Source: Yersinia similis (lineage in GTDB: Bacteria; Pseudomonadota; Gammaproteobacteria; Enterobacterales; Enterobacteriaceae). Taken from it: a DNA stretch of 56,810 nt. The notes under the pieces were generated by a model. That model was not told where the DNA came from, ran no database searches, and was given only the letters and a program-made list of their open reading frames with translations. The DNA is taken from positions 1 through 56,810 of the forward strand of contig NZ_CGBP01000030.1 in NCBI RefSeq assembly GCF_001053095.1. Reading direction: 5' to 3'. Below are positions 1-12,365 of this stretch, one piece after another. Position 1 is the first letter of the stretch, and each line of letters starts with the position of its first letter. The translations under genes were made by a program, and so were the position numbers.

Positions 1-153
1 CCCTAATTTCAAAAAACTTTTCAACCGTGTTTTTTTTCAGCAAAAACCGAGTAAAAGAACAATCCTTAAACAATTATTAAGCTAAACATCCAATACCGAA
101 GTGAAACAGTAGAGTAAAATAGAAATATAAGAAGACTGATAGGACAAATCACC

Positions 154-843
154 ATGCAACTAAATACCCAACAGCAGGCCGCCCAGCGAAATCTTTCCTA
201 CTTACTGGCTGAAAAGATTGGTCAGCGTATTCTCGCAGGAGAATATGAAGCGGGCAGTATACTGCCCGGCGAAATAGAGTTGGGTGAACAATTTGGTGTA
301 AGTCGCACCGCAGTACGTGAAGCAGTAAAAATACTGGCAGCGAAGGGGATGCTATTGCCGCGCCCACGAATTGGTACTCGTGTTATGCCACAGACGAATT
401 GGAACTACCTTGATCAGGAATTATTAACGTGGTGGATGACCAAGGAGAATTTTGATCAGGTCATGCAACACTTCCTTATACTAAGAACATCGTTGGAACC
501 ACAAGCCTGTTATCTGGCAGCAACACATGCCAATGAGAAACAGCGGGAGCTGTTAGCATCATTAGTTGCAGAAATGCGTGCGCTGCATAGCAACTTTAAT
601 CGTGAGCAATGGATTCAGGTGGATACCCAGTTTCATAAATTAATTTATGAAGCTAGCGGCAATCCATTTTTAACCTCTTTTGCTAACTTATTCAGTTCGG
701 TTTATTACAGCTACTTTCGTGCTATTACTGGTGATGAAGTGATTAAGCTACAACATCATCAGAACATTGTAGATACTATTCTGGCAGGTGATAACCAAGG
801 TGCTTTATTCGCCTGTCAGGTGCTATTAAAAACGGTAGACTGA
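154..843 (+). CDS. yieP: GntR/FadR-family transcriptional regulator YieP
   Basis: A 229-residue DNA-binding regulator with a GntR winged helix (about residues 12-78, containing [19 protein letters not shown]) and an alpha-helical FCD ligand domain (about 105-225). D157, H161 and H202 fit the metal/ligand site typical of FCD domains. The length and the [13 protein letters not shown] linker match what I recall of E. coli YieP (about 230 aa). The ATG follows a weak AGGA-like site at 140-143. It lies 77 bp upstream of hsrA on the same strand, as in E. coli, so the two may be cotranscribed. The effector cannot be read from the sequence. Confidence 0.9.
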   Translation: MQLNTQQQAAQRNLSYLLAEKIGQRILAGEYEAGSILPGEIELGEQFGVSRTAVREAVKILAAKGMLLPRPRIGTRVMPQTNWNYLDQELLTWWMTKENFDQVMQHFLILRTSLEPQACYLAATHANEKQRELLASLVAEMRALHSNFNREQWIQVDTQFHKLIYEASGNPFLTSFANLFSSVYYSYFRAITGDEVIKLQHHQNIVDTILAGDNQGALFACQVLLKTVD

Positions 844-920
844 CGACAGCACTATCAGCCACATGCTATTTATATAAAGAAGAAAAATTATCGCCCCCAT
901 ATAAATCACCAGGACGGATA

Positions 921-2345
921 ATGATAAAATCTGCGCGCAGTATGGCAGGCCTTCCCTGGATAGCGGCTATGGCTTTCTTTATGCAGGCTTTGGATGCCAC
1001 CATACTGAATACTGCTCTCCCTTCAATCGCCGAAAGCCTTAACCGTTCGCCGCTGACAATGCAGTCAGCCATTATTAGCTATACCCTGACAGTCGCGATG
1101 TTGATTCCAGTTAGTGGTTGGCTGGCTGATCGTTTTGGTACCCGCCGAATTTTTATCCTGGCAGTTTCTTTATTTACCTTCGGATCACTGCTCTGTGCGC
1201 TTTCAGATTCACTGGCTTTCTTAGTGGCTTCTCGAGTCATTCAAGGGATCGGTGGGGCGATGATGATGCCGGTAGCCAGGCTGGCGCTTATCCGGGCTTA
1301 TCCACGCAGTGAGTTATTACCGGTTTTAAATTTTGTTACTATTCCAGGGTTAGTCGGGCCAATCATGGGGCCATTATTGGGCGGGTTGCTGGTGACTTAT
1401 ACCTCCTGGCATTGGATTTTTATCCTTAATATCCCTATTGGCTTATTAGGTATTTTTTATGCCCGCAAATATATGCCAAATTTTACTATGCCGAAGCGCA
1501 CCTTTGATTTTATTGGTTTCCTACTATTTGGTATCAGCTTAGTTATGATATCCGTCAGCCTAGAGATTATGGGCCGACCAGAAATCGCAGATTATTTGCC
1601 TGCCGCAACCATGCTAGGCGGCCTATTAATGCTGGTTTTCTATATATTCCATGCCAAAGGCCATCCTAACCCACTTATTGGTTTGCCATTATTTAAAACC
1701 CGGACATTCTCCGTGGGGATTGCCGGTAACGTAGCCTCCCGTTTAGGGACTGGCTGTGTGCCTTTTTTAATGCCGTTGATGTTACAAGTTGGATTCGGTT
1801 ATTCCGCACTTATCGCCGGTTGCATGATGGCTCCCACCGCGATTGGATCTATCATGGCAAAATCAGCCGTCACACAGGTGCTGCGCTCACTAGGCTATCG
1901 TAAAGTACTAGTCGGTATAACCTTAATTATCGGGGTACTGATTGCTTCTTTTGCGTTGCAATCTCCAGGGATGCCGGCGTGGATGATGATATTGCCGCTA
2001 TTTATATTAGGCATAGCGATGTCGACCCAATTTACTGCAATGAATACAATTACACTGGCTGATTTGACTGATAACAATGCCAGCTCCGGTAACAGTGTTC
2101 TGGCGGTAACCCAGCAATTATCGATAAGCTTCGGGATCGCTATCAGTGCGGCTGTGTTGCGTTTTTATGATGAGTTGTCGTTAGGCGGTAATGTTGACCA
2201 CTTCCACTACACCTTTATCACCATGGGAATAGTGACATTGCTATCATCTCTGGTGTTCTTATTACTCAAACCCAGAGATGGAGACAATTTAATTCAGGGC
2301 CGTAATGTGAAGAAAGCAGCCCCGCCGGTAAAAAATAACGTTTAA
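921..2345 (+). CDS. hsrA: MFS drug:H+ antiporter, DHA2 family (HsrA/YieO)
   Basis: A 474-residue inner-membrane protein with many hydrophobic helices, consistent with the 14-helix DHA2 branch of the major facilitator superfamily. Residues 24-40 ([17 protein letters not shown]) match the DHA2 TM1 motif, and residues 66-76 ([11 protein letters not shown]) are MFS motif A in the first cytoplasmic loop. It probably exports toxic organic compounds by proton antiport; the real substrate is unknown. Its stop codon overlaps the end of convergent rbsR by 4 bp, the same arrangement as E. coli hsrA-rbsR, and no hairpin terminator separates the two genes. Confidence 0.88.
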   Translation: MIKSARSMAGLPWIAAMAFFMQALDATILNTALPSIAESLNRSPLTMQSAIISYTLTVAMLIPVSGWLADRFGTRRIFILAVSLFTFGSLLCALSDSLAFLVASRVIQGIGGAMMMPVARLALIRAYPRSELLPVLNFVTIPGLVGPIMGPLLGGLLVTYTSWHWIFILNIPIGLLGIFYARKYMPNFTMPKRTFDFIGFLLFGISLVMISVSLEIMGRPEIADYLPAATMLGGLLMLVFYIFHAKGHPNPLIGLPLFKTRTFSVGIAGNVASRLGTGCVPFLMPLMLQVGFGYSALIAGCMMAPTAIGSIMAKSAVTQVLRSLGYRKVLVGITLIIGVLIASFALQSPGMPAWMMILPLFILGIAMSTQFTAMNTITLADLTDNNASSGNSVLAVTQQLSISFGIAISAAVLRFYDELSLGGNVDHFHYTFITMGIVTLLSSLVFLLLKPRDGDNLIQGRNVKKAAPPVKNNV

Positions 2346-3343
2346 CGGGGGGAGACTGAACCGCGTTCTATTAGCTCGGGGGTGAGAGTCAGAACTTGTG
2401 GATCCGCTTCCGGGTTATTCAACCGATGGATCAGCGTATCAATAGCCAGTTCACCCAGATCATCTTTGGGTTGATGAATAGTGGTCAATGGTGGCGTCAT
2501 ATATTGTGCAATTTCAATATCATCATAACCAATGACCGCCATATGTTGTGGAATGGATAACCCCACCTGATATAAAGCCTGATAAACCCCGACCGCCATC
2601 GCATCATTACTGGTAAACACCGCGTCTGGAGGTTGTGGCAGCGCAAGTAGCTGCTTCATGGCAACCAGGCCGCCACCAAATTCAAAATTACTAACAACTT
2701 CATATCCGTTAATAATCGGCAAACCTGCACGTGTCATTGCCTGACGATACCCCTTCAGCCGTTCTTGAGCGGAGGTTTTATCCTGTGGCCCCGTAATACA
2801 AGCGATACGGGTATAGCCTTTGGCAATCAAATATGACGTTGCCATTTCCCCGCCCAATAATGAATTATCCTGAATGACGTCATTGACCCCCTCAAAGGGG
2901 GCCCAGTCCATCATAATAATAGGCAATGAAGGATAGCAGCGCAGAATGTCTTGGGAAGGACGGTGGCTCTCGGTACACATGAGCAGCAGACCATCGACAC
3001 GTTTTTGCATCAATGTTTCTATACTACGGCTCATACGGTCGATATCGCCCTCGGTATTACACAGAATCAAACTGTAGCCACGCTCATAACAACTACGCTC
3101 AACACCACGCACGACCTCCGCATAAAATGGGTTACTACTGGCAGTAACCAACATGCCAATCGTGCGGGTTTGATTCAGTTTCAGGCTACGAGCCAGTGCT
3201 GATGGAGCATAATTAAGTTGTTTGATAGCAGCCAATACTTTGTCGCGAATAGGATCACTGACAAAACGATTTTTATTGATAACGTGCGAGACTGTTGAGG
3301 TTGATACACCCGCCAGGCGGGCAACATCTTTCATAGTGGCCAC
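2342..3343 (-). CDS. rbsR: ribose operon repressor RbsR
   Basis: A LacI-family repressor of 333 aa. The N-terminal helix-turn-helix (residues 1-26, [20 protein letters not shown]) and hinge (about 46-60, [13 protein letters not shown]) precede a periplasmic-binding-protein-like core that should bind ribose. The C-terminal part contains [19 protein letters not shown]. It is the last gene of rbsDACBKR, 3 bp after rbsK, so it is cotranscribed with the operon it represses. Its expected targets are the two CGAAACGTTTCG palindromes upstream of rbsD. The recognition helix looks identical to that of E. coli RbsR as I recall it. Confidence 0.96.
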   Translation of the reverse strand: MATMKDVARLAGVSTSTVSHVINKNRFVSDPIRDKVLAAIKQLNYAPSALARSLKLNQTRTIGMLVTASSNPFYAEVVRGVERSCYERGYSLILCNTEGDIDRMSRSIETLMQKRVDGLLLMCTESHRPSQDILRCYPSLPIIMMDWAPFEGVNDVIQDNSLLGGEMATSYLIAKGYTRIACITGPQDKTSAQERLKGYRQAMTRAGLPIINGYEVVSNFEFGGGLVAMKQLLALPQPPDAVFTSNDAMAVGVYQALYQVGLSIPQHMAVIGYDDIEIAQYMTPPLTTIHQPKDDLGELAIDTLIHRLNNPEADPQVLTLTPELIERGSVSPR

Positions 3344-3346
3344 GTT

Positions 3347-4273
3347 TTACACTCGTTCTTGTAAGAAACTATCGATTTCAGTACGCCATGGAATGGACGG
3401 TTGTGCTCCAGACCAAGTGACCGCAATAGCCGCCGCGGCATGAGCAAAACGGACTGCGGCATCCATAGACTGGCCTTCTAATAAAGCTGTCAATAATGCA
3501 CCGTTAAATGTATCACCGGCAGCAATGGTATCTACGGCATTTACCTTGAACCCCGCCACTAGCTTGCCTTTACCTTGTTCACTGAGCCATACGCCACGGC
3601 TACCTAAGGTGATGATCACGGTAGCAATGCCTTTATGATGCAGAATTTGTGCTGCTTTCGCTGCATCATCATCCAGCTCAATATGAATACCAGTCAAACG
3701 CTCGGCTTCCGTTTCATTAGGCGTGATCATATCAACCAGAGCTAATAACTCATCGGGTAATTTACGGGCGGGCGCCGGATTAAGGATAACCTGAGTTTGA
3801 TGCTGCTTCGCCAGTTTAGCGGCCGCAATAACTGTGTCGAGCGGTGACTCCAGTTGCATTAATAGTGCATCAGCATCGATCACTTGCTGTTGGTAGCGGC
3901 GAAGATACTCTGGTGTCACCGCTGAATTAGCTCCCGCATCAATACCAATCACATTTTCACCATCGCTATTCACGAAGATCAATGCTACACCGGTAGTCGC
4001 CCCCGTAATAGCCTCGATAGGCTGAGTATCAATGTTATCGGCAGTGAGCTGCTGACGCACCCTTTCACCAATATCATCATCACCCACACAGGCAATAAAT
4101 GCGACATCCGCGCCACTACGGCCAGCAGCAACCGCTTGATTAGCCCCTTTGCCACCGAAAGCAACGTTATACTGCTTCCCGATCACCGTTTCACCCGGAC
4201 GTGGAAACTGCTCAATATTCAGAATATGGTCGGCATTGATACTGCCCAACACCACCAGCTTACCTGTTTCCAT
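3347..4273 (-). CDS. rbsK: ribokinase RbsK
   Basis: A PfkB-family kinase that phosphorylates D-ribose to ribose 5-phosphate in the cytoplasm. The GGKGANQAVAAGRSGADVAF segment near the N terminus and the anion-hole/catalytic motif TIAAGDTFNGALL near the C terminus are both present. I start it at 4273 (METGKLVVLGSIN, 308 aa), since this ATG has an AAGGA site about 10 bp upstream and matches the family N terminus. The frame stays open to 4366, but the extra 31 residues look unrelated to the family. It lies between rbsB (174-bp gap holding a repeat fragment) and rbsR. Confidence 0.95.
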   Translation of the reverse strand: METGKLVVLGSINADHILNIEQFPRPGETVIGKQYNVAFGGKGANQAVAAGRSGADVAFIACVGDDDIGERVRQQLTADNIDTQPIEAITGATTGVALIFVNSDGENVIGIDAGANSAVTPEYLRRYQQQVIDADALLMQLESPLDTVIAAAKLAKQHQTQVILNPAPARKLPDELLALVDMITPNETEAERLTGIHIELDDDAAKAAQILHHKGIATVIITLGSRGVWLSEQGKGKLVAGFKVNAVDTIAAGDTFNGALLTALLEGQSMDAAVRFAHAAAAIAVTWSGAQPSIPWRTEIDSFLQERV

Positions 4274-4385
4274 CGTATTTATTCCTTTGTCCTTGAAATT
4301 GCAGGGGTAGCTGCTCTCTTTACTCGGCTCACGCAGTGAACCACGTTCAAAATGGTTTATAACCAATTTATAGTTTGCTGGCTAC

Positions 4386-4415
4386 CTACCTGCAACTTCA
4401 ATTACTTTGGGTATT
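4386..4415. repeat. ERIC terminal fragment between rbsB and rbsK
   Basis: CCTGCAACTTCAATTACTTT followed by GGGTAT is one end of an ERIC element; compare the complete copies at 27064-27189 and 32705-32868. Only this terminus is recognisable. The rest of the gap (4274-4447) holds a further inverted repeat, TAGTGACT at 4433-4440 and AGTCACTA at 4454-4461, which overlaps the end of rbsB. It is transcribed in the rbs mRNA. Confidence 0.5.
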
Positions 4416-4447
4416 ATTGAATAACAACGTGCTAGTGACTGACTTTA

Positions 4448-5335
4448 TTATTTAGTCACTAATTTCAAATCAACCGGAATGACAGACTGTACCTTTTCGC
4501 CTTTCAATACCTTATCTGCGGTTTGTACGCCAATAACACCAATCTGATCGGGACGTTGAGCAATTGTCGCCCCCAGTTTGCCGCCTTCAACCGCTTTGAT
4601 GCCATCATCTGTGCCATCAAAACCCACCACTAGCACATCCGTTTTACCCGCAGTCTGTAAAGCACGTAAAGCACCCAGCGCCATTTCATCGTTCTGAGCA
4701 AATACCGCCTGAACATTTGGGTAAGCTGTCAGCAGGTTCTGCATCACATTCAAGCCTTTAGTACGGTCAAAATCCGCAGGCTGGCTGGCTAACAACTGGA
4801 ATTGATGCTGTTCCATTGATTGTTTAAAACCTTCACCACGCTCACGGGCAGCAGAAGCCCCCGCAATACCTTCCAGTTGAATCACTTTCGCGTCATTACC
4901 CAGTTTTTTGGCAATGAAATCACCGGCTATTTTACCACCAAAGCGGTTATCAGATGCGATGTGGCTGACTACGGTGCCTGAATTTGCCAAGCGGTCTAAT
5001 GTAATCACGGGAATATTCGCCTGATTAGCCATTTTAACGGCATTACCAACAGCATCAGAGTCTGTTGGGTTGATAAGCAGTAATTTGGTGCCACGGACAG
5101 TCAAGTCCTGCACGTTGGCCAGCTCTTTAGCGGGGTTATTCTGAGAATCCAAGACCACCAGGTTATAGCCCAGTTTATCGGCCTCTTTCTGCGCACCGTC
5201 TTTCATTGAAACAAAGAACGGGTTATTCAGGGTGGAAACCACCAGCGCGATAGTGTCTTTTGCCAGCGCGTTAGCACTTACGGTGGCGCTCAACGCAACA
5301 ACAGAGATCAAAGTAGCCAGTTTCTTCATTTTCAT
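4448..5335 (-). CDS. rbsB: D-ribose periplasmic binding protein RbsB
   Basis: The periplasmic receptor that delivers ribose to RbsAC and, in E. coli, also to the Trg chemoreceptor. The chosen start at 5335 ([13 protein letters not shown]) has AGGA about 9 bp upstream and gives 295 aa. An upstream in-frame start at 5401 would put non-signal sequence ahead of the signal peptide. The Sec signal peptide covers about residues 1-27 (cleavage after ANALA), and the mature protein begins [16 protein letters not shown]. It is a type I binding protein of the LacI/RbsB fold. It follows rbsC by 71 bp. Confidence 0.95.
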   Translation of the reverse strand: MKMKKLATLISVVALSATVSANALAKDTIALVVSTLNNPFFVSMKDGAQKEADKLGYNLVVLDSQNNPAKELANVQDLTVRGTKLLLINPTDSDAVGNAVKMANQANIPVITLDRLANSGTVVSHIASDNRFGGKIAGDFIAKKLGNDAKVIQLEGIAGASAARERGEGFKQSMEQHQFQLLASQPADFDRTKGLNVMQNLLTAYPNVQAVFAQNDEMALGALRALQTAGKTDVLVVGFDGTDDGIKAVEGGKLGATIAQRPDQIGVIGVQTADKVLKGEKVQSVIPVDLKLVTK

Positions 5336-5406
5336 GGTCGCACTTCCTGTAGGGAGGTTAGCAAAATCAATTAATCTGGTAGGCGTTATTGCTGCAAACA
5401 AACGGC

Positions 5407-6372
5407 CTACTGCTTTTTGTTCTCTACCAATACTGCCAGCAAGATCACCACTGCTTTAACGATCATTTGGTAGTAAGAGGAGACACCTAATAAATTCAAA
5501 CCATTATTTAAGAAGCCGAGGATGAGTGCGCCAATTAAGGTACCCACTATTCGCCCTTTCCCCCCGGCAAGACTGGTGCCGCCTAAAACCACAGCCGCGA
5601 TAGCATCCAACTCATAGCCAGTACCTGCTGTAGGTTGTGCCGACGATAGACGGGCAACTTCAATAATCCCAGCCAGTGCAGCTAACAATCCACATAATGA
5701 ATAAACAATAATTTTAACTTTATCGACGCTGATCCCCGATAGACGAGTTGCAGACTCATTGCCCCCCAGCGCGTAGATATAACGACCCAGGCGGGTATGA
5801 TGCAACATGTACCATGCGGCAAGAAACACAATGGCCATCAACCAGATAGGAGTGGGTACGCCAAATGGGCGACCAATACCGAACCAACCAAATGTATCCG
5901 CCACCTCAGTAAAACCGGTATTGACCGGGCTACCATTGGTGTAAACCATGGTCACACCGCGTAACAACAGCATCATAACCAGTGTCGCAATAAATGCCTG
6001 CACCTTCCCTTTGGCAACAATAACTCCGGTTATGGCACCAATAAAGGCACCCAATGCTAACGCCGCAGCCACGGCAACCAAGGCATTGACTTCCAACCCA
6101 ACAATTGAGGCCGCTACCGCGCCAGTCAACGCCAGCAATGACCCCACCGATAAATCAATACCGGATGTCAGAATAACCAGTGTCATCCCTACCGCCATGA
6201 TGGCGTTGACAGAGGTCTGCTGAAGAATGTTAAACATATTATTAAGGGTGAAAAAGTTCGGGCTTAGTGACGAAACCACCGCTATCAGCACCAATAGCGC
6301 AATCAGTGATTTTTGTTCTAATAACCATTCTTTACTGAACCAGCGTTTTGTCTGGATAGTGTGAGAACTCAT
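5407..6372 (-). CDS. rbsC: ribose ABC transporter permease RbsC
   Basis: The membrane channel of the high-affinity ribose importer, 321 aa from the start at 6372 ([16 protein letters not shown]), which has an AGGAG site. The longer frame to 6429 overlaps the end of rbsA and is less likely. It is very hydrophobic, with the BPD_transp_2 family signatures [16 protein letters not shown] and [20 protein letters not shown]. It lies 31 bp downstream of rbsA. Confidence 0.94.
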   Translation of the reverse strand: MSSHTIQTKRWFSKEWLLEQKSLIALLVLIAVVSSLSPNFFTLNNMFNILQQTSVNAIMAVGMTLVILTSGIDLSVGSLLALTGAVAASIVGLEVNALVAVAAALALGAFIGAITGVIVAKGKVQAFIATLVMMLLLRGVTMVYTNGSPVNTGFTEVADTFGWFGIGRPFGVPTPIWLMAIVFLAAWYMLHHTRLGRYIYALGGNESATRLSGISVDKVKIIVYSLCGLLAALAGIIEVARLSSAQPTAGTGYELDAIAAVVLGGTSLAGGKGRIVGTLIGALILGFLNNGLNLLGVSSYYQMIVKAVVILLAVLVENKKQ

Positions 6373-6403
6373 ATCTGATGACTCCTGCTCTACGCGCCAT
6401 GAC

Positions 6404-7903
6404 TTATAAATCAATAAATTGCTTACCAACGGCTGCTGCCATCAATACTTCTTGGGTAGCTTGCTCAATAGAGAACTCGCCGCTTAGCTGACCTTCATGC
6501 ATGACGAGAACACGATCACTCATGCCCAATACTTCCGGCATTTCTGAAGAAATCAGAATGATACTTAGCCCTTCCTGCTTGAACTGATTGATTAATTGAT
6601 AGATTTCTTTTTTAGCCCCAACATCTACCCCTCGGGTTGGTTCATCAAGAATTAATACTTTAGGCCGGGTCATCAAACCACGGGCAATCGCCACTTTTTG
6701 TTGGTTGCCACCGGATAACAAACCGATAGGTTGTTCCATGGAAGGTGTTTTTATATTGAATAAACGGATGAAGTCGGCCACAGCCAGCCGCTCATCAGCA
6801 TGCTTGAGCGAACCGCCTGAATGGCTGAAATAGCGTAATGCCGTTAAAGACATATTCTCTTTGACTGACATACCCAGCACCAGACCATCCCGCTTGCGGT
6901 CTTCAGAAATGTAGACGATGCCGTTTGCCAAGCCATCCTGTGGTGAGCGAGTCACTACTTCTCGTCCATCCAACATGATAGAACCTGATTTGCGCGGTAA
7001 GGCACCATAGATGATTTTCATCAATTCAGTACGGCCAGCCCCCATCAAGCCAGCAACACCGAGGATCTCACTACCGTAGAGCGTAAAGCTGACGTTTTTC
7101 ACGCCTGGGCCACATAACTGTTTAACCTGCAGACGTTTTTCACCACGTGGTAAATTCAAGCGCGGATATTGTTCTTCCAGTTTACGGCCAACCATCATCT
7201 CTATAAGTGAGTTTTCGGTCAGACTACTCACCGGTTTTTCGGCGATAAACTGCCCATCACGGAATACCGTCACATCGTCGCAAATTTCAAAGATTTCTTT
7301 TAATCGATGAGAGATATAAACAATGCCACGCCCTTGAGCTTTCAGCTCATTAATAACGTTAAATAAAGAGGCTGTTTCGGTATCCGTCAAGGCATCGGTT
7401 GGTTCATCCATAATGATGACTTTAGATTCAAAGCTCAGCACCTTGGCAATTTCCACCATTTGCTGATCACCAATGGAAAGCTCACCGACCAGCCGATGGC
7501 TGCTATAACTGATATTCAGGCGCGCTAGCAATAAATCGGCTTCGGCATACATCTTTTTCCAATCAATGCCGCCAAGGCGGTTAACAAATTCACGACCCAA
7601 AAAGATATTTTCAGCGATAGTTAACTGTGGGATCAGGTTAAGTTCCTGATGAATAATGCCAATGCCTGCTTCCTGTGAAGCCTTGGGACCCGCAAACACC
7701 ACTTCTTTACCCAAGAAATGCTGACTGCCAGTATCTTTACTGTAGATACCCGTCAGCACTTTCATCATGGTTGATTTCCCCGCACCATTTTCCCCCACCA
7801 GCGCCATAACTCTGCCAGGGTAGACACTGAGCGCAGCACCGGAGAGTGCTTTGACGCCGGGGAAGGCTTTATCAATTCCTTTAAGTTGCAGTAAAGGTTG
7901 CAT
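6404..7903 (-). CDS. rbsA: ribose ABC transporter ATP-binding protein RbsA
   Basis: A 499-residue tandem ATPase energising ribose import on the cytoplasmic face. The N-terminal cassette has a full Walker A (GENGAGKST, 37-45), signature ELSIGDQQ and Walker [12 protein letters not shown]. The C-terminal cassette has a degenerate P-loop ([10 protein letters not shown]) but an intact signature LLSGGNQQK and Walker [13 protein letters not shown]. This asymmetry is normal for monosaccharide importers of this family. It follows rbsD by 7 bp. Confidence 0.95.
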   Translation of the reverse strand: MQPLLQLKGIDKAFPGVKALSGAALSVYPGRVMALVGENGAGKSTMMKVLTGIYSKDTGSQHFLGKEVVFAGPKASQEAGIGIIHQELNLIPQLTIAENIFLGREFVNRLGGIDWKKMYAEADLLLARLNISYSSHRLVGELSIGDQQMVEIAKVLSFESKVIIMDEPTDALTDTETASLFNVINELKAQGRGIVYISHRLKEIFEICDDVTVFRDGQFIAEKPVSSLTENSLIEMMVGRKLEEQYPRLNLPRGEKRLQVKQLCGPGVKNVSFTLYGSEILGVAGLMGAGRTELMKIIYGALPRKSGSIMLDGREVVTRSPQDGLANGIVYISEDRKRDGLVLGMSVKENMSLTALRYFSHSGGSLKHADERLAVADFIRLFNIKTPSMEQPIGLLSGGNQQKVAIARGLMTRPKVLILDEPTRGVDVGAKKEIYQLINQFKQEGLSIILISSEMPEVLGMSDRVLVMHEGQLSGEFSIEQATQEVLMAAAVGKQFIDL

Positions 7904-7910
7904 AAAGGCC

Positions 7911-8330
7911 TCAGAAGGTTACGCCGGAGCAGAGAATGATGTTAGCAAAGGGAGAGCACTCTCCGCTGCGTATCACCGCCCGACTTTGTTTGGTTTGCTC
8001 TTTGAACACCTTATGGCTGATATAACGCAGAGTAATTTGATTTCCCTGCTGTTGCTCAAGTTGTGTTAGCAGCGCGAGTAATGCCTCATGAAGTTGCGGA
8101 TTATTTTTAACGATCTCTTGCGCAAGGTAAGCACTCTCAACCTGCATTTCTTGCGTTACCACATCGACAACCTGCAGAAACCCTGGCACGCCTCGTGTTA
8201 ATGCCAAATCGATTCGTGTAGTGGTTGCCGGTATCGGTAGCCCTGCGTCACCTATCACAATCTGATCGGTATGGCCCAGACGGGAGATAACAGCGGAGAT
8301 ATCAGAGTTAAGTAATGCACCTTTTTTCAT
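7911..8330 (-). CDS. rbsD: D-ribose pyranase RbsD
   Basis: A 139-residue mutarotase that interconverts beta-pyranose and beta-furanose ribose, supplying the furanose form used by RbsK. H20 (SRLGH) and D28 (IGDAGLPIP) are the family active-site positions, and the C-terminal [19 protein letters not shown] is conserved. It is the first gene of rbsDACBKR; TTGGAG 8 bp before the ATG is the ribosome site. An RbsR-type operator lies only 13 bp upstream of the start codon. Confidence 0.95.
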   Translation of the reverse strand: MKKGALLNSDISAVISRLGHTDQIVIGDAGLPIPATTTRIDLALTRGVPGFLQVVDVVTQEMQVESAYLAQEIVKNNPQLHEALLALLTQLEQQQGNQITLRYISHKVFKEQTKQSRAVIRSGECSPFANIILCSGVTF

Positions 8331-8343
8331 GTTCTACTCCAAG

Positions 8344-8359
8344 AGCGAAACGTTTCGCT
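8344..8359. promoter_or_regulatory. RbsR operator 1 (rbsD leader)
   Basis: A perfect 16-bp palindrome AGCGAAACGTTTCGCT, matching the E. coli RbsR operator as I recall it. It sits between the proposed rbs -10 (8367-8372) and the rbsD ribosome binding site, so a bound repressor would block initiation or early elongation. Confidence 0.85.
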
Positions 8360-8366
8360 AATAAGG

Positions 8367-8394
8367 AGTTTAGAAAAATGGCAGCAGAAGGCAA
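8367..8394 (-). promoter_or_regulatory. candidate sigma-70 promoter of the rbs operon
   Basis: Reading the minus strand, TTGCCT (8394-8389) and TAAACT (8372-8367) are separated by 16 bp and lie between the two RbsR-type palindromes. The match is moderate, but the position fits repression from the downstream operator. Confidence 0.5.
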
Positions 8395-8410
8395 ACCTAA
8401 TTTAGCGAAA

Positions 8411-8437
8411 TTGTGATCGCAATCGAAACGTTTCGCT
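8411..8437. promoter_or_regulatory. RbsR operator 2 overlapping a possible CRP site
   Basis: CGAAACGTTTCG at 8424-8435 is a second perfect palindrome with the same core as operator 1. Just beside and overlapping it, TTGTGATCGCAATCGAAA contains a good left CRP half-site (TGTGA, 8412-8416) and a poor right half. It lies about 60 bp upstream of the likely transcription start, suitable for class I CRP activation. Overlap would make RbsR and CRP compete; that is inference. Confidence 0.6.
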
Positions 8438-8474
8438 GGCGATATAAAAAGCAGAAGGATCTTTAGAGAGGTTA

Positions 8475-8628
8475 TTGACAAAGTGCCTGCAACGGAGAGA
8501 ACAGGCAGATCGTAAAGACGCCGGCTTCCCTGTATAAAAATAGCCTTCCCTGGGGGCTCGAGCCGCGCCCTCCCTGGCGCGGACGCTTTACTCCTCTGCC
8601 TATCCTCACCGTTCAAGATCAAGTCATC
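8475..8628. repeat. long imperfect palindrome between kup and rbsD, MITE-like
   Basis: Arms 8491-8517 and 8586-8613 are inverted repeats that share AACGG, GAG, AGGCAGA and GTAAAG blocks, and the pairing continues weakly outward. The centre contains the perfect palindrome GGCTCGAGCC (8555-8564). The whole could fold into one long hairpin in RNA from either strand. Size and form recall the Yersinia palindromic repeats (YPAL), but I cannot confirm the family. It follows the end of kup and may stabilise or terminate that mRNA. Confidence 0.6.
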
Positions 8629-8674
8629 GGGGGTTGTCAGCAGTCTGAGACCGTTATGATTAACGGCCTTTCAA

Positions 8675-10543
8675 TTAAATTTCCACTTGTGTCCCAAGTT
8701 CAATAACCCTATTGGGTGGGATCTCAAACTGATCTGGTGCACGTAATGCATTACGGCTAAGTGCAATAAATAACTTGCCACGTAAAAATAAGTGCCATGG
8801 CCGCTTGGTAAGGATTAACGATTCATGTGACATGAAGAACGAGGTTTCCATCATCTGGCAAGATAAACCTTCCAAGCCACAACGGTGGAAAATTTCCGCC
8901 ACATTAGGTGTTTCACGCCAACCGTATCTGGCAACCACCCGCCAAAAAGTTGGAGAAAGCTGCTCGATGGTAACCCGCTCCACATTATGCACATAAGGTA
9001 CATCTTCCGTACGCATCGTGAGCAACACAACACGGGCATGTAACACTTTGTTGTGCTTAAGGTTATGTAATAGTGCGAATGGAATGACATCCATTGCTCG
9101 TGACATATACACCGCCGTACCAGGTACTCGTACTGGCGGTGACTTCTCCAGTGAGGCAATCATCGCTTCCAGTGAATTACTGTGTTCATGCATACGACGC
9201 AGTAAACTGAAACGCTCACTTTTCCAGGTAGTCATAATAATAAACATCACCAAGCCCAGAGACAGTGGTAACCAACCCCCAGAGAATAATTTAAGCGCAT
9301 TGGCAGAAAACATTGGGATATCGATAATCAGCAAGACTATCAGTAAAAATGCGACAAGAAAGCGATTCCAATGCCAGTTTTTCCATGCCACGGTACAAAA
9401 CAGAATACTGGTGATAACCATAGTACCGGTAACCGCTATCCCATAAGCCGCCGCCAAATTACTGGAACGTTCAAAACCGACAATCACTAACACCACCGCT
9501 AAATAGAGGGTCCAGTTGATCACCGGGATATATATCTGGCCAGATTCCATCTCTGAAGTATGAATAATTCGCATAGGTGGCAAATACCCTAAACGAACAG
9601 CCTGCCGAGTAAGTGAAAACACGCCAGAAATCACCGCCTGTGAGGCAATAACGGTGGCTAACGTCGCCAGAATGAGTAATGGGATCAGTGCCCAGTCGGG
9701 GGCCAGTAGGAAGAAGGGGTTTTTGATAGCTTCAGGATTTTTCAGTAATAACGCCCCCTGACCAAAATAATTCAGCACCAACGAAGGTAAAACCACAGTA
9801 AACCAGGCGAGTCGAATAGGAAATTTACCAAAATGCCCCATATCCGCATACAACGCCTCAACGCCGGTGATCGCCAGTACTACGGCACCAAGGGCAAAAA
9901 ATGAAACAGACTTATATTCGATAAAAAAGCTTATTGCCCATTTGGGATTCAGCGCAGCCAAAACTTCTGGGTTAGCAATAATACTGCGCAGGCCAAGTAA
10001 GGCTAGCGTCAGGAACCACACCAGCATAACGGGTGCGAAGAGTTTACCGACACTGCCAGTGCCATGCTTTTGAATCACAAAAAGTAGTGTTAATACAGCA
10101 ATGGAGCAGGGAACAATATAGGGATCAAGGGCAGGTGCAGCAATTTCCAACCCTTCAATGGCCGACATCACTGAGATTGCCGGGGTAATGACCACTTCAC
10201 CATAAAAGAAGCTGCCACCAATTAACCCGAGGACCACCAAAATAGACGTGGCTCTGGAAGAGGTATTACGCCCTGCCAAAGACATTAACGTTAAAATCCC
10301 CCCTTCACCCGCGTTATCAGCCCGCATTACATAGGTCAGATATTTAACCGAGACCACTAGAATCAGCATCCAGAAAATCAGCGATAAAAAACCAAACACC
10401 ACATCTGGTCGGACATCAAAACCATAATGACCAGAAAAACACTCTCTCAAGGTATAGAGTGGGCTGGTGCCAATATCACCGTAAACGACCCCGATTGCGG
10501 CCAAAGTCACCGCGGATAAAGACTGTTTATGTTCTGTGCTCAT
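8675..10543 (-). CDS. kup: low-affinity potassium transporter Kup (TrkD)
   Basis: A 622-residue inner-membrane K+ uptake protein of the KUP/HAK/KT family, probably a K+/H+ symporter that matters most at low pH. The family N terminus [20 protein letters not shown] is clear (residues about 14-33), followed by roughly a dozen hydrophobic helices to about residue 430. A hydrophilic C-terminal domain ends in ...[12 protein letters not shown]. It is monocistronic, and its 289-bp 5' gap is shared with divergent ravA. Confidence 0.96.
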   Translation of the reverse strand: MSTEHKQSLSAVTLAAIGVVYGDIGTSPLYTLRECFSGHYGFDVRPDVVFGFLSLIFWMLILVVSVKYLTYVMRADNAGEGGILTLMSLAGRNTSSRATSILVVLGLIGGSFFYGEVVITPAISVMSAIEGLEIAAPALDPYIVPCSIAVLTLLFVIQKHGTGSVGKLFAPVMLVWFLTLALLGLRSIIANPEVLAALNPKWAISFFIEYKSVSFFALGAVVLAITGVEALYADMGHFGKFPIRLAWFTVVLPSLVLNYFGQGALLLKNPEAIKNPFFLLAPDWALIPLLILATLATVIASQAVISGVFSLTRQAVRLGYLPPMRIIHTSEMESGQIYIPVINWTLYLAVVLVIVGFERSSNLAAAYGIAVTGTMVITSILFCTVAWKNWHWNRFLVAFLLIVLLIIDIPMFSANALKLFSGGWLPLSLGLVMFIIMTTWKSERFSLLRRMHEHSNSLEAMIASLEKSPPVRVPGTAVYMSRAMDVIPFALLHNLKHNKVLHARVVLLTMRTEDVPYVHNVERVTIEQLSPTFWRVVARYGWRETPNVAEIFHRCGLEGLSCQMMETSFFMSHESLILTKRPWHLFLRGKLFIALSRNALRAPDQFEIPPNRVIELGTQVEI

Positions 10544-10805
10544 AAGTTATTTCTTTTTGCTAGAACATCCATAAGCTGATGTGTGCGTTTAAGACCCCGT
10601 GACAGTGGGTTCTGTAGCCTTTGACGCCTACTAAAAGGCGCTCAGTATGCATGATTTAAATGGATTGCCTACTCTTAAATTAGAGCAGAAAAAGAGTAAA
10701 GTTTAATCAAAAATAAATAGTTGATGATATAAAAATTTCACTAGTCAACAAGCTATCCCATTAAGGAAAAAGAGGATTTATTCCCTTTTATCAGGTAAAA
10801 ATTAA

Positions 10806-12362
<1,557 letters not shown>

Positions 12363-12365
12363 CCG

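Noticed and set aside
1-153. Possible edge of an rRNA operon next to yieP
   Set aside because: E. coli has rrnC nearby, but these bases show no rRNA or tRNA sequence; they look like an AT-rich upstream region.
8308-8622. 104-aa frame across the rbs promoter and palindrome
   Set aside because: It covers operators, promoter and a repeat; no ribosome site and no recognisable protein features.
9018-9446. 142-aa frame opposite kup
   Set aside because: Antisense shadow of a membrane protein gene; composition explained by kup codons.
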